NCBI GenBank assembly: GCA_002701555.1
Contig: NZVS01000034.1
Span: forward strand, 1-10,621
Reading direction: 5' to 3'
Length of the DNA stretch: 10,621 nt
DNA from: Alphaproteobacteria bacterium
GTDB taxonomy: Bacteria; Pseudomonadota; Alphaproteobacteria; Micavibrionales; Micavibrionaceae
Shown here: one piece after another, positions 1 to 6,252 of the stretch
Position numbering within the stretch: the stretch's first letter is position 1
How the letters are laid out: every line of letters begins with the position of its first letter
Notes under the pieces: model-generated
The model's database searches: none
The model's input: the letters and a program-made list of their open reading frames with translations, nothing else
Told to the model about the DNA's origin: nothing
Made by a program: the position numbers and the translations under genes

Positions 1-333
1 ATTTTTTATACGCAAGGGGGCAAGATTCAGACTATTGTTTTAGAAAAGACAGGTTCCCGCTTTATGCGCTCCGCAACTATAATAGATTTCATCTATGCGA
101 TTATATTATGGTATTTTAAGGAATTGAATACTATTCCAATGTCTACTACTTGGGTTTTCGTGGGCGTTTTAACCGGACGGGAATTGGCGATCGCAACAGC
201 CAACCGAGCAACATATAAATTTGGTTATGTTTTCCCGCTAATCGGGAAAGACTTTGCAAAAATGGTCTTGGGGCTGATGATTTCTGTCGCCCTGGTCCTG
301 ACTGTTCATTATATAATTAATCCGGTTGAGTGA
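1..333 (+). CDS. C-terminal part of a PiT-like phosphate/sulfate permease (5' end outside window)
   Basis: The reading frame is open from the first base to the TGA at 331-333, so this is the last 110 residues of a longer protein that starts upstream; the ATG at 64 is probably internal. The visible part is an integral membrane segment. A hydrophobic helix (about residues 28-38) leads to the motif IPMSTTWVFVGVLTGRE, which resembles the P-[VM]-S-T-T signature of inorganic phosphate transporters of the PiT family. A second hydrophobic helix (about residues 88-106) closes the protein. PiT proteins are inner-membrane symporters for phosphate or sulfate. The family call rests on this one motif plus the helix pattern, so another multi-pass membrane family remains possible. 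A weak hairpin follows directly. Confidence 0.55.
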   Translation: MFYTQGGKIQTIVLEKTGSRFMRSATIIDFIYAIILWYFKELNTIPMSTTWVFVGVLTGRELAIATANRATYKFGYVFPLIGKDFAKMVLGLMISVALVLTVHYIINPVE

Positions 334-337
334 ACTT

Positions 338-362
338 AAAGCTTATTTCAGCAAGCTTTTTT
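338..362 (+). terminator. weak intrinsic terminator after the PiT-like gene
   Basis: A 7-bp inverted repeat AAAGCTT (338-344) and AAGCTTT (353-359), with an 8-base loop, runs into a tract of six T (357-362). It lies 5 bases after the stop codon. The stem is short and AT-rich, so it may be inefficient. Its T tract overlaps the -35 box of the next promoter. Confidence 0.5.
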
Positions 363-389
363 GCATATTTCAAAGGTTTCTGCTATAAT
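361..389 (+). promoter_or_regulatory. sigma70-type promoter of the GcrA-like gene
   Basis: TTGCAT (361-366) lies 17 bases upstream of a perfect TATAAT (384-389). The -10 box is preceded by TGC, giving an extended -10. Transcription would start near 396, leaving a leader of about 110 bases before the ATG at 505. This is the best-matching promoter in the window. Confidence 0.7.
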
Positions 390-436
390 ACGCACATACA
401 CAAAATTGAAATTCCATACCAGTTTATTGATTTTGC

Positions 437-479
437 TTTTAAAACACCGAAGTTTTAAAACGATTTTTATATTTTAAAC
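437..479 (+). repeat. three TTTTAAA(A)C boxes in the leader of the GcrA-like gene
   Basis: TTTTAAAAC occurs at 437-445 and 453-461, and a shorter TTTTAAAC at 472-479. The first two also form a 9-bp inverted repeat (437-445 with 452-460, loop ACCGAA). They sit between the predicted transcription start and the Shine-Dalgarno sequence at 481-485. They could be an operator, an RNA hairpin or AT-rich coincidence; no known riboswitch is recognised. Confidence 0.4.
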
Positions 480-504
480 AAGGAGATCTGTTATTACCTG
501 TTCA

Positions 505-705
505 ATGAAAGACCTGACACACAAAACCTGTAAATGGCCGATTGGCGATCCACAGGAAGACGATTTTAAATTCTGCGGCGCCACTTCTAATTCAGAAGAC
601 AGCTCGTATTGCGAACTACATACCAAAATGGCTTATCGCACAAATTATGTATCCAAAAGCCAGAAACAAAAAGAGCTGGATAAAAAGCTTAAAAAGGCAG
701 CTTAA
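505..705 (+). CDS. small GcrA-type protein (C-terminal domain only)
   Basis: The 66-residue protein carries the hallmark of the GcrA C-terminal region: CKWPIGDP (residues 9-16), KFCGA (22-26) and YCELH (35-39), followed by a lysine-rich tail. Cys9, Cys24, Cys36 and His39 could form a metal site. GcrA is an alphaproteobacterial cell-cycle regulator whose N-terminal helix-turn-helix reads DNA and whose C-terminal part contacts the sigma70 domain of RNA polymerase. The N-terminal helix-turn-helix is absent here, and no remnant of it is visible upstream. By inference it could bind polymerase without binding DNA, or partner another protein. The start is uncertain. AGGAG at 481-485 is 19 bases before the ATG at 505, whereas a rare ATT at 493 is 7 bases away. 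A strong promoter and a terminator bracket it as a single-gene unit. Confidence 0.75.
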   Translation: MKDLTHKTCKWPIGDPQEDDFKFCGATSNSEDSSYCELHTKMAYRTNYVSKSQKQKELDKKLKKAA

Positions 706-717
706 AGTTCTAGATTT

Positions 718-757
718 AAAAAACCGCGCATCAGCTAAAATGCTGAGCGCGGTTTTT
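718..757. terminator. bidirectional intrinsic terminator between the GcrA-like and alcohol dehydrogenase genes
   Basis: AAAACCGCGC (720-729) pairs with GCGCGGTTTT (747-756). An inner stem TCAGC/GCTGA (731-735/742-746) is separated by one bulged A at 730, and the loop is 736-741. It has a T tract on the plus side and an A tract on the minus side, so it can end both convergent transcripts. Confidence 0.88.
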
Positions 758-779
758 AAGTAACATTTTTATCTTCAAC

Positions 780-1823
780 CTATTTGAAGCTTTCCATATC
801 AATCACAATACGGTGAGCCACACTTCCTTCTTTCAGGCGTGAAAACACATCATTAATGTCATCCATTTCCACCATCTCGCATTTCGGGTGAATATCATGC
901 TTGGCGCAAAAATCCAAAACTTCCTGCGTGTCCTTAATACCACCTATTAGAGAGCCCTGGACGCTTCTGCGTCCCATTATCATTGGGGCTATATTTGGCT
1001 CTTCGACCGGGCCTACCTGACCCACCATCACCATAGTGCCCTTTACATCCAAAAGTGGCATGTATGGATTAATATCGTGTTTTACAGGTACAGTATTTAT
1101 AATAAGATCCAGCGAACCTGCAGCTTTTTCCATGGCATCATCTTCTGATGAAATAATAACTTTATCTGCTCCATACTCTTTGGCTTCATCTTTCTTGTCA
1201 GGAGAGTGGGTAATCACGGTTACATCTGCACCCATGGCCTTTGCCAGTTTAAGGGCCATATGCCCTAACCCGCCCAATCCTGCAATACCGACACGACTTC
1301 CTTTGCCCACATTATGTTCTTTTAATGGGGAATAGGTGGTTATACCGGCACAAAGAATGGGGCCGGCTTTAGACAGGTCCAGCTTATCTGATACTGACAA
1401 TACAAATTCTTCGCGAACAACTATATGTTTGGAATATCCACCTTGCTGAATATCACCGTTATGTCTGTCCTCACCACCATAGGTGGCGGTCATACCATCA
1501 CGGCAAAACTGTTCGTCATCAGCCTTACATTGGTCGCATTCAAGACAACTGTCGACCATACAACCTACAGCAACATTATCGCCTTTCTTGTAATTTTTAA
1601 CATCGGGGCCGACCTCGGTCACACGTCCGATGATTTCATGTCCCGGTACAACAGGGTATTTTGTCTGTCCCCAGTCATTTCTAGCCGTATGTAGGTCAGA
1701 ATGACAGACACCACAATACAATATATCTATAGCCACATCATTTGATCTTAAATCTCGTCTTTCAAAGTGGAATGGTTCTAGATCAGCATCTTTTGAATGT
1801 GCGGCATAGCCTATGGTTTTCAT
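780..1823 (-). CDS. zinc-dependent NADP(H)-type alcohol/aldehyde oxidoreductase (YahK/CAD family)
   Basis: This 347-residue protein of the medium-chain dehydrogenase superfamily is very similar along its length to E. coli YahK, a broad-specificity aldehyde reductase. Catalytic zinc ligands are Cys40 (in CGVCHSD), His62 (in GHE) and Cys158 (in CAGITTYSP). Structural zinc ligands are Cys93, Cys96, Cys99 and Cys107. The Rossmann glycine motif GLGGLG is at 182-187. The second-strand THSPDKK segment lacks an acidic residue and favours NADP(H), as in YahK. The start at 1823 is chosen over the longer in-frame start at 1865. It has AAGGA 8 bases upstream (minus strand of 1832-1836), and the family N-terminus begins at this MKTIGYAAHS. 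The gene is monocistronic and divergent from greB. The natural substrate cannot be read from the sequence. Confidence 0.93.
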   Translation of the reverse strand: MKTIGYAAHSKDADLEPFHFERRDLRSNDVAIDILYCGVCHSDLHTARNDWGQTKYPVVPGHEIIGRVTEVGPDVKNYKKGDNVAVGCMVDSCLECDQCKADDEQFCRDGMTATYGGEDRHNGDIQQGGYSKHIVVREEFVLSVSDKLDLSKAGPILCAGITTYSPLKEHNVGKGSRVGIAGLGGLGHMALKLAKAMGADVTVITHSPDKKDEAKEYGADKVIISSEDDAMEKAAGSLDLIINTVPVKHDINPYMPLLDVKGTMVMVGQVGPVEEPNIAPMIMGRRSVQGSLIGGIKDTQEVLDFCAKHDIHPKCEMVEMDDINDVFSRLKEGSVAHRIVIDMESFK

Positions 1824-1877
1824 GTTTGTAGTCCTTGGGTGTATGTTTAATCTCATCTCTTGCAATACTTAACGGTA

Positions 1878-1906
1878 TTGACCAGAATATTGTTCCAGAC
1901 TTTAAA
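1878..1906 (+). promoter_or_regulatory. possible greB promoter in the divergent adh-greB region
   Basis: TTGACC (1878-1883) is separated by 17 bases from TTTAAA (1901-1906). This would give a leader of roughly 27 bases before greB. On the minus strand, TTGATA (complement of 1925-1930) and TATTTA (complement of 1903-1908), 16 bases apart, could serve the alcohol dehydrogenase gene. The two would overlap. Both assignments are by eye and weak. Confidence 0.3.
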
Positions 1907-1939
1907 TAAAATGATCGAGCCAAATATCAACTTGAACCC

Positions 1940-2422
1940 ATGTCACAGCAACATTACATGACGCCCAAAGGTTACCGTGTTCTTGAAAAAGAGCTTTACT
2001 GGTTATTACATGATGAGCGCCCGAAAATAGTCGATGTTGTCTCTTGGGCAGCCGGGAACGGGGATCGTTCAGAGAACGGCGATTACATTTATAATAAAAA
2101 ACGTCTTCGCGAAATCGATAGGCGCGTGCGCTACCTGACCAAAAAACTTGAAAATACAACTATTGTTGATCCGGCCCGGCAACAGAATTTAACCCGTGTT
2201 TTTTTTGGTGCAAAAGTCAAATATCTGCGCGAAGATGATAGCGAAGTAACGGTACAACTTGTCGATGTCGATGAAGCTGATTACCGCGAGGGTAAAATTA
2301 ACTGGCTTTCTCCTGTGGGGCGCGCCTTGTTAAAGGCTGAGGAAGGGGATGAGGTAAAGGTACTCACTGATCAGGGGGAAGAATACCTGGAAATTCTGGA
2401 GATTACCTATCCGTTAGATTGA
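1940..2422 (+). CDS. greB: transcription elongation factor GreB
   Basis: The 160-residue length matches GreB (158 in E. coli). The N-terminal coiled-coil domain spans about residues 1-77, with the tip motif NGDRSENGDY at 40-49. The acidic pair Asp42 and Glu45 corresponds to the residues that reach through the polymerase secondary channel and promote transcript cleavage in backtracked complexes. The following KKRLREIDRRVRYL segment is the GreB-type basic stretch and separates it from GreA. The C-terminal FKBP-like domain (about 83-160) binds the polymerase. No clear Shine-Dalgarno precedes the ATG at 1940; it is chosen because the family N-terminus (YMTPKGY) starts six residues in. The last 16 bases overlap the convergent PAP2 gene. 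Confidence 0.93.
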   Translation: MSQQHYMTPKGYRVLEKELYWLLHDERPKIVDVVSWAAGNGDRSENGDYIYNKKRLREIDRRVRYLTKKLENTTIVDPARQQNLTRVFFGAKVKYLREDDSEVTVQLVDVDEADYREGKINWLSPVGRALLKAEEGDEVKVLTDQGEEYLEILEITYPLD

Positions 2423-3147
2423 GCATCCACATCACCACGCTTTTTTAGTACATTCCGCATTTTGAGATATTCCGCCAACACCCAGAACAATAAAGCCCAT
2501 CCGGCACCAATGACCCACCCTGCAAGCACATCGCTTGGCCAGTGTACGCCTAGATAAACACGGCTTGCTCCAACGATAACCGATATAAGTATACCCAGTA
2601 ACAATATATAGAGTTTGGCAGGTCGTGATTTTTCTGCCTGTGAAAGAATTACTGCCAAGGTAAGGTAAACAACAGTCGCCATAAAAGAATGTCCGCTAGG
2701 AAAAGCATTGGTAAATGTCATTGACCCATGCGGGACAAGATCCGGACGCGGTCGGTCAAAACCGATCTTTAAAAGATTGCTGAGAGCCGTACCGGTAATT
2801 ACGGTTGCCAAAAGATAGAAGGCATGGCCTTTTAAATTCCTGAGAATTAAATAAATAAACACCGCAAGTGTTATGAGTGTCAAAGGTCCCATACCGCCCA
2901 GGCTTGTAAAATCACGTACCATTTCTTCAAACCATACCGGACCCAGCGGTGAATCGGTATTTCCCGATTCCCTAAGCATTAAGAGGATTTTCGTATCCAG
3001 TTCGTGACTATCGCTTTCCAAGACCTCATCCACGATTTCGCCAAAGACGATAAACATAGAAATTGATCCAATCATCCCTGCTGCAACAAGCGGCGCATTG
3101 TAGAAAACTTTAAAAAGTGATTTCATAAAATTATGGATTGCTGGCAT
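2407..3147 (-). CDS. PAP2-family membrane lipid phosphatase
   Basis: The 246-residue multi-pass membrane protein has all three PAP2 signature blocks. These are K127-x6-R134-P135 (KIGFDRPRP), PSGH at 150-153, and S195-R196-x5-H202-x3-D206 (SRVYLGVHWPSD). His153 and His202 match the acid/base and nucleophilic histidines of the family. Hydrophobic helices are near residues 18-38, 88-102, 108-122, 155-169, 178-194 and 208-225. Members dephosphorylate phosphatidate, phosphatidylglycerophosphate or undecaprenyl pyrophosphate on the outer face of the inner membrane; the motifs do not say which. The gene is divergent from dgkA across 49 bases, which suggests a phospholipid-recycling role. The start at 3147 is the longest; an in-frame ATG at 3126 is possible, and neither has a clear Shine-Dalgarno. 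Confidence 0.9.
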   Translation of the reverse strand: MPAIHNFMKSLFKVFYNAPLVAAGMIGSISMFIVFGEIVDEVLESDSHELDTKILLMLRESGNTDSPLGPVWFEEMVRDFTSLGGMGPLTLITLAVFIYLILRNLKGHAFYLLATVITGTALSNLLKIGFDRPRPDLVPHGSMTFTNAFPSGHSFMATVVYLTLAVILSQAEKSRPAKLYILLLGILISVIVGASRVYLGVHWPSDVLAGWVIGAGWALLFWVLAEYLKMRNVLKKRGDVDAQSNG

Positions 3148-3161
3148 GGAATTATTATCTC

Positions 3162-3189
3162 TTACAAATGTTCATAAAGAAACTATATT
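3162..3189 (+). promoter_or_regulatory. possible dgkA promoter close to the start codon
   Basis: TTACAA (3162-3167) and TATATT (3184-3189) are 16 bases apart. The -10 box ends only 7 bases before the ATG at 3197, so the message could start at or next to the start codon (leaderless). This would fit the lack of a Shine-Dalgarno sequence there. Confidence 0.4.
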
Positions 3190-3196
3190 GTAGAGT

Positions 3197-3568
3197 ATGA
3201 AAAAATCAAAAAAATATAATCCTTTCCGGAATTTAAAGCACTCATATGATGGCTTTCAAATGGCTTTGAGTGAAGATACATCTTTCCGGGTAAGTTGCAT
3301 GCAATTTGTCTTTGGAGTATTGCTCGCAACAGGCCTTGTCGTTTACTTTAATTGGTCTGGCGCAACCTGGCTTATTCTAACCGCAAGCTTGTTCCCAATG
3401 ATTATTATTGAATGTGTTAATACATCCATTGAGGCCGTCACTGACAAGGCAAGTCCTGAACGAAGCCACCTAGCACAAAAAGCCAAAGATATCGGGAGCG
3501 CCGCGGTATTGCTGACCCGTTTTTTTATCGCCCTTTGCTGGATCACCGCCATAGTTCTGGCAGTTTAA
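3197..3568 (+). CDS. dgkA: diacylglycerol kinase, DgkA type
   Basis: This small integral membrane kinase of 123 residues (121-122 in E. coli) has three transmembrane helices near residues 35-50, 56-72 and 101-121. It phosphorylates diacylglycerol to phosphatidate with ATP, recycling lipid left by envelope glycan synthesis. Key residues match E. coli DgkA: Glu72 and Asn75 in IECVNTSIEAVTDK, Glu79, and Asp98 in AKDIGSAAVLL. The N-terminal amphipathic region has SEDTSFR where E. coli has NEAAFR, so E. coli Glu28 aligns with Asp27, a mild change. The gene is divergent from the PAP2 phosphatase gene, whose possible product (diacylglycerol) is this enzyme's substrate. No Shine-Dalgarno is visible. 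No terminator is evident in the 148 bases downstream. Confidence 0.92.
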   Translation: MKKSKKYNPFRNLKHSYDGFQMALSEDTSFRVSCMQFVFGVLLATGLVVYFNWSGATWLILTASLFPMIIIECVNTSIEAVTDKASPERSHLAQKAKDIGSAAVLLTRFFIALCWITAIVLAV

Positions 3569-3678
3569 ATTTTGTCTATTTCGTTCATCATAAATTTCAG
3601 CAATATACGCAAACCCCTATTAAATTTTCTGGGCTAATACATAGTTTAGGTATATTCTAAAAACCCGTATGCGTCACT

Positions 3679-3706
3679 TTGATGTAAAATTTAATTCATA
3701 AATAAT
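3679..3706 (+). promoter_or_regulatory. possible promoter of the FAD oxidoreductase gene
   Basis: TTGATG (3679-3684) and AATAAT (3701-3706) are 16 bases apart, and the -10 box ends 10 bases before the ATG at 3717. As with dgkA, the leader would be only a few bases and no Shine-Dalgarno is present. The assignment is weak. Confidence 0.3.
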
Positions 3707-3716
3707 TGATTTCTTT

Positions 3717-5045
3717 ATGCCTACATTTATCAATCCGCGTGACCGTTTTCCCACTGACGACCTTTGTCTATATCGCGATAAACTGAAAGAAAACCGCAAT
3801 TATCCGAATTTGGACAAAAATAAAAAGACCCGGATTTGTGTGATAGGTGCAGGTTTTACCGGACTTTTGAGCGCCTATTATTTGAAAGAATATGGTTTTG
3901 ACGTGGTTGTAGTTGAACGGCACCGAGTTGGCTGGGGTGCTTCCGGGAGAAATAGCGGGCAAGTCATTCCGGGCTATAATCAGGATATTCGCGTTATTGC
4001 ACGTAAATATGGTGAAGACATTGCCAAGGTCTCTTATCAGGCAACAGTTGAGGCTTTGGGGGAAATAAGACGGCTGATTGAAAAACATAGTATCGACTGC
4101 GATTTCAAACCCGGTCTTACAATTACTGCAACAAATAAAAAATCAAATGACGATCTTGGTGATCATATTGAGTTCTTGCGTGAAAAAGTCGGCTATAAAA
4201 CTGATTTTATTGATGCAAACGAAACTGCAAAAGATATTGGCACAACACTTTATGAAGGCGCTATGCGGGATAATTTTGCAGGCTGCTTTAATCCCTTAAA
4301 ATACATTACGTCCATCGCCGCCATATGTGCAGAGATGGGTGTAGAGATTTATGAAGAAACCCCTGCTCTAATTTTAAAGAAAACAGCTTCCGGTAAAATG
4401 GAAATAACAACACCTAAAGCTATAATAACAGCAGATAAGGTTATTGCCGCAGGTGATGCATATCAGGGAAGACTTTTACCAAATCTGAGGAAAAAATATG
4501 TTCTTTTGCGAACATCAATGCTTGCGACAGAAGTTTTGAGTGATGATCTTTATGAACAGATACTGCCATCAAACCATGCTGTCTTTGAATGGCAAAACTT
4601 GACCAATTATTATACAAAAACCGCTGATAAACGCCTTATTTTTGGTGGCGGCGATGCTCCTTTGACACGCAACAAGTCAGAAGAAGAAAAAGCTTTCAAA
4701 TCGGTTTATGGCGAAATGATTAAATTGTATCCTGCTTTACAAAATATCCATATCACTCATTGGTGGGGCGGTTATTTTTCCGCAACATTGAACGAGTTAC
4801 CGCAAATCGGATGTATTGATAATAAAATACATTATGCATTGGGTTTTTGTGGACATGGTGTTGTACCTACACACATGTCGGCAAGACTTATGGCGGCACG
4901 CATTGCGGAAGATAAAAACCTCTCACAAGAAAACCCTGATTTTGCCAAAGCATTCCGCACCGGCAATATTCCCTTTGCCGGAAAATATGACCATCATTTG
5001 GTTGGTCTGGGTATGATATGGCACAAAATCAAAGATATGCTTTAA
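3717..5045 (+). CDS. FAD-dependent amine oxidase of the DAO family (PuuB-like)
   Basis: The 442-residue protein has an FAD-binding Rossmann fold after a short N-terminal extension. GxGxxG is at 44-49 (GAGFTG), and the ribose-binding acidic residue is about Glu67 (VVVVERHRVG). GASGRNSGQ (74-82) is the second flavin-contact motif, typical of gamma-glutamylputrescine oxidase (PuuB/OrdL) relatives. The C-terminal block HWWGGYFSATLNELPQIG and the glycine-rich GFCGHGVVPTHM close the flavin site, as in D-amino-acid-oxidase-fold enzymes. Such enzymes oxidise secondary or primary amines with oxygen. No other polyamine-degradation gene lies nearby, so the substrate is unknown. No Shine-Dalgarno is seen at the chosen ATG; the long N-terminus before the FAD motif is normal for PuuB relatives. 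The gene ends at a bidirectional terminator shared with mdh. Confidence 0.85.
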   Translation: MPTFINPRDRFPTDDLCLYRDKLKENRNYPNLDKNKKTRICVIGAGFTGLLSAYYLKEYGFDVVVVERHRVGWGASGRNSGQVIPGYNQDIRVIARKYGEDIAKVSYQATVEALGEIRRLIEKHSIDCDFKPGLTITATNKKSNDDLGDHIEFLREKVGYKTDFIDANETAKDIGTTLYEGAMRDNFAGCFNPLKYITSIAAICAEMGVEIYEETPALILKKTASGKMEITTPKAIITADKVIAAGDAYQGRLLPNLRKKYVLLRTSMLATEVLSDDLYEQILPSNHAVFEWQNLTNYYTKTADKRLIFGGGDAPLTRNKSEEEKAFKSVYGEMIKLYPALQNIHITHWWGGYFSATLNELPQIGCIDNKIHYALGFCGHGVVPTHMSARLMAARIAEDKNLSQENPDFAKAFRTGNIPFAGKYDHHLVGLGMIWHKIKDML

Positions 5046-5057
5046 GGCCAAGTTTAT

Positions 5058-5090
5058 AAAAACCCGCCAATGATAATCAGGGGCGGGTTT
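5058..5090. terminator. bidirectional intrinsic terminator between the oxidoreductase gene and mdh
   Basis: AAACCCGCC (5060-5068) pairs with GGCGGGTTT (5082-5090), with a 13-base loop. An A tract at 5058-5062 supplies the U tract for minus-strand transcripts coming out of mdh. On the plus strand the T tract is only three bases, so it is likely stronger for mdh. Confidence 0.78.
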
Positions 5091-5117
5091 CTAAAAAGTC
5101 TAAACTGTAAAATGGTT

Positions 5118-6113
5118 TTAGGCGGCTTTACTTTTAGGGAATAAACCTTCAACAGCGGCACGCTCTTCGCGCAATTCTTTTTCGGTCGCGTCCATGCGCG
5201 TGCGTGAGAACTCACCGATTTCAAGTCCTTGCACAATCTCGTACTTACCGTTCTTACAGGTTACGGGATAACCATATATAACGCCTTCCTCGATTCCATA
5301 TGATCCGTCCGATGGAATGGCCATTGAAACCCAGTCACCATCTTCAGTTCCCAACGCCCAAGAGCGCATGTGGTCAATAGCGGCAGACGCGGCAGACGCG
5401 GCAGAGGAAGCTCCACGCGCCTTGATGATTGCGGCACCACGCTGCTGGACATCCGGAATAAAGGTATTTTCATACCATTCCCCATCGATCGTATCCATTG
5501 CCGGTTTGCCGCTCACTTCTGCATGATGCAAATCAGGATATTGGGTAGAGGAGTGATTGCCCCAGATAGTCATTTTCTTAATGTCAGTTGAATGTTTACC
5601 TGTTTTATCTGCCAGCTGGCTCATTGCGCGGTTATGGTCAAGGCGCACCATGGCCGTAAAACATTTTGGGTCAAGATCAGGCGCATTCTGCTGGGCAATC
5701 AAGGCATTGGTATTGGCAGGGTTGCCGACTACCAAAACTTTTACATCGCGTTTGGCATGATCATTCAAAGCTTTCCCTTGCGGACCGAAAATTGCGCCGT
5801 TTGCTTCCAGCAGGTCCTTACGTTCCATACCGGGGCCGCGGGGGCGCGCACCAACCAAAAGAGCGTAACTGACATCCTTAAATGCCTCTTCTGCCTTGTC
5901 CGTTGCCACAATATCGTGAAGTAAAGGAAACGCACAGTCTTTCAGTTCCATAACAACACCTTTTAAAGCATCCAGTGCAGGTGTGATTTCAAGAAGGTGC
6001 AGACATACAGGTTGGTCTTTACCCAGCATTTCGCCAGAGGCAATACGGAATAAAAGGGCGTAGCCTATCTGGCCTGCAGCACCTGTAACAGCGACATGAA
6101 CGGGAGTTTTCAT
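5118..6113 (-). CDS. mdh: malate dehydrogenase, type 2 (cytosolic/Thermus-like)
   Basis: The 331-residue enzyme interconverts malate and oxaloacetate in the TCA cycle. It has the NAD-binding motif TGAAGQIG (10-17) and Glu42 at the end of the second strand, which favours NAD over NADP. Substrate arginines Arg92 and Arg98 sit in the GARPRGPGMERKD loop, with Asn131 in GNPANTNAL. The catalytic relay Asp159 (LDHNRA), Arg162 and His187 (WGNHSSTQYPD) matches the Thermus enzyme numbering. GASSAASAA near 234-242 is a conserved family stretch. This is the MDH class of cytosolic eukaryotic, Thermus and betaproteobacterial enzymes, not the lactate-dehydrogenase-like type found next to sucCD in many alphaproteobacteria. 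A weak AAAGG lies about 10 bases before the ATG. The gene is monocistronic, with its own terminator at 5058-5090. Confidence 0.95.
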   Translation of the reverse strand: MKTPVHVAVTGAAGQIGYALLFRIASGEMLGKDQPVCLHLLEITPALDALKGVVMELKDCAFPLLHDIVATDKAEEAFKDVSYALLVGARPRGPGMERKDLLEANGAIFGPQGKALNDHAKRDVKVLVVGNPANTNALIAQQNAPDLDPKCFTAMVRLDHNRAMSQLADKTGKHSTDIKKMTIWGNHSSTQYPDLHHAEVSGKPAMDTIDGEWYENTFIPDVQQRGAAIIKARGASSAASAASAAIDHMRSWALGTEDGDWVSMAIPSDGSYGIEEGVIYGYPVTCKNGKYEIVQGLEIGEFSRTRMDATEKELREERAAVEGLFPKSKAA

Positions 6114-6252
6114 CTTTGGAGAACCTTTCTTTAAATAACTTAAATCTTATATCCATTGTTTTAAAGCAAATCACGATATAGGCAAGGATGTTTTGCACGG
6201 CAGTAGAATTGCTGTCTTTTCAAATGCCTTCATTTTAGGTACATATATACCC

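Noticed and set aside
1823..1865. Longer start of the alcohol dehydrogenase
   Set aside because: The internal ATG at 1823 has a well-placed AAGGA and matches the family N-terminus; the 14 extra residues do not.
1911..1961. 16-codon frame overlapping the greB start as a possible leader peptide
   Set aside because: It has no Shine-Dalgarno, no attenuator hairpin and no amino-acid bias; it is probably chance.
5380..5404. Tandem GCGGCAGAC repeats
   Set aside because: They encode the alanine/serine-rich ASSAASAA stretch that is conserved in type-2 malate dehydrogenases, so this is coding constraint, not a separate repeat element.
5592..5924. Plus-strand open frame inside mdh
   Set aside because: It is antisense to a fully convincing mdh, has no family features and no ribosome-binding site.
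6193..6252. TTG start extending the efflux protein by 20 residues, and a 16-codon frame from ATG 6188
   Set aside because: The AAGGA is only 4 bases from the TTG, the extra residues are not typical of the family, and the mini-frame has no proper ribosome-binding spacing.
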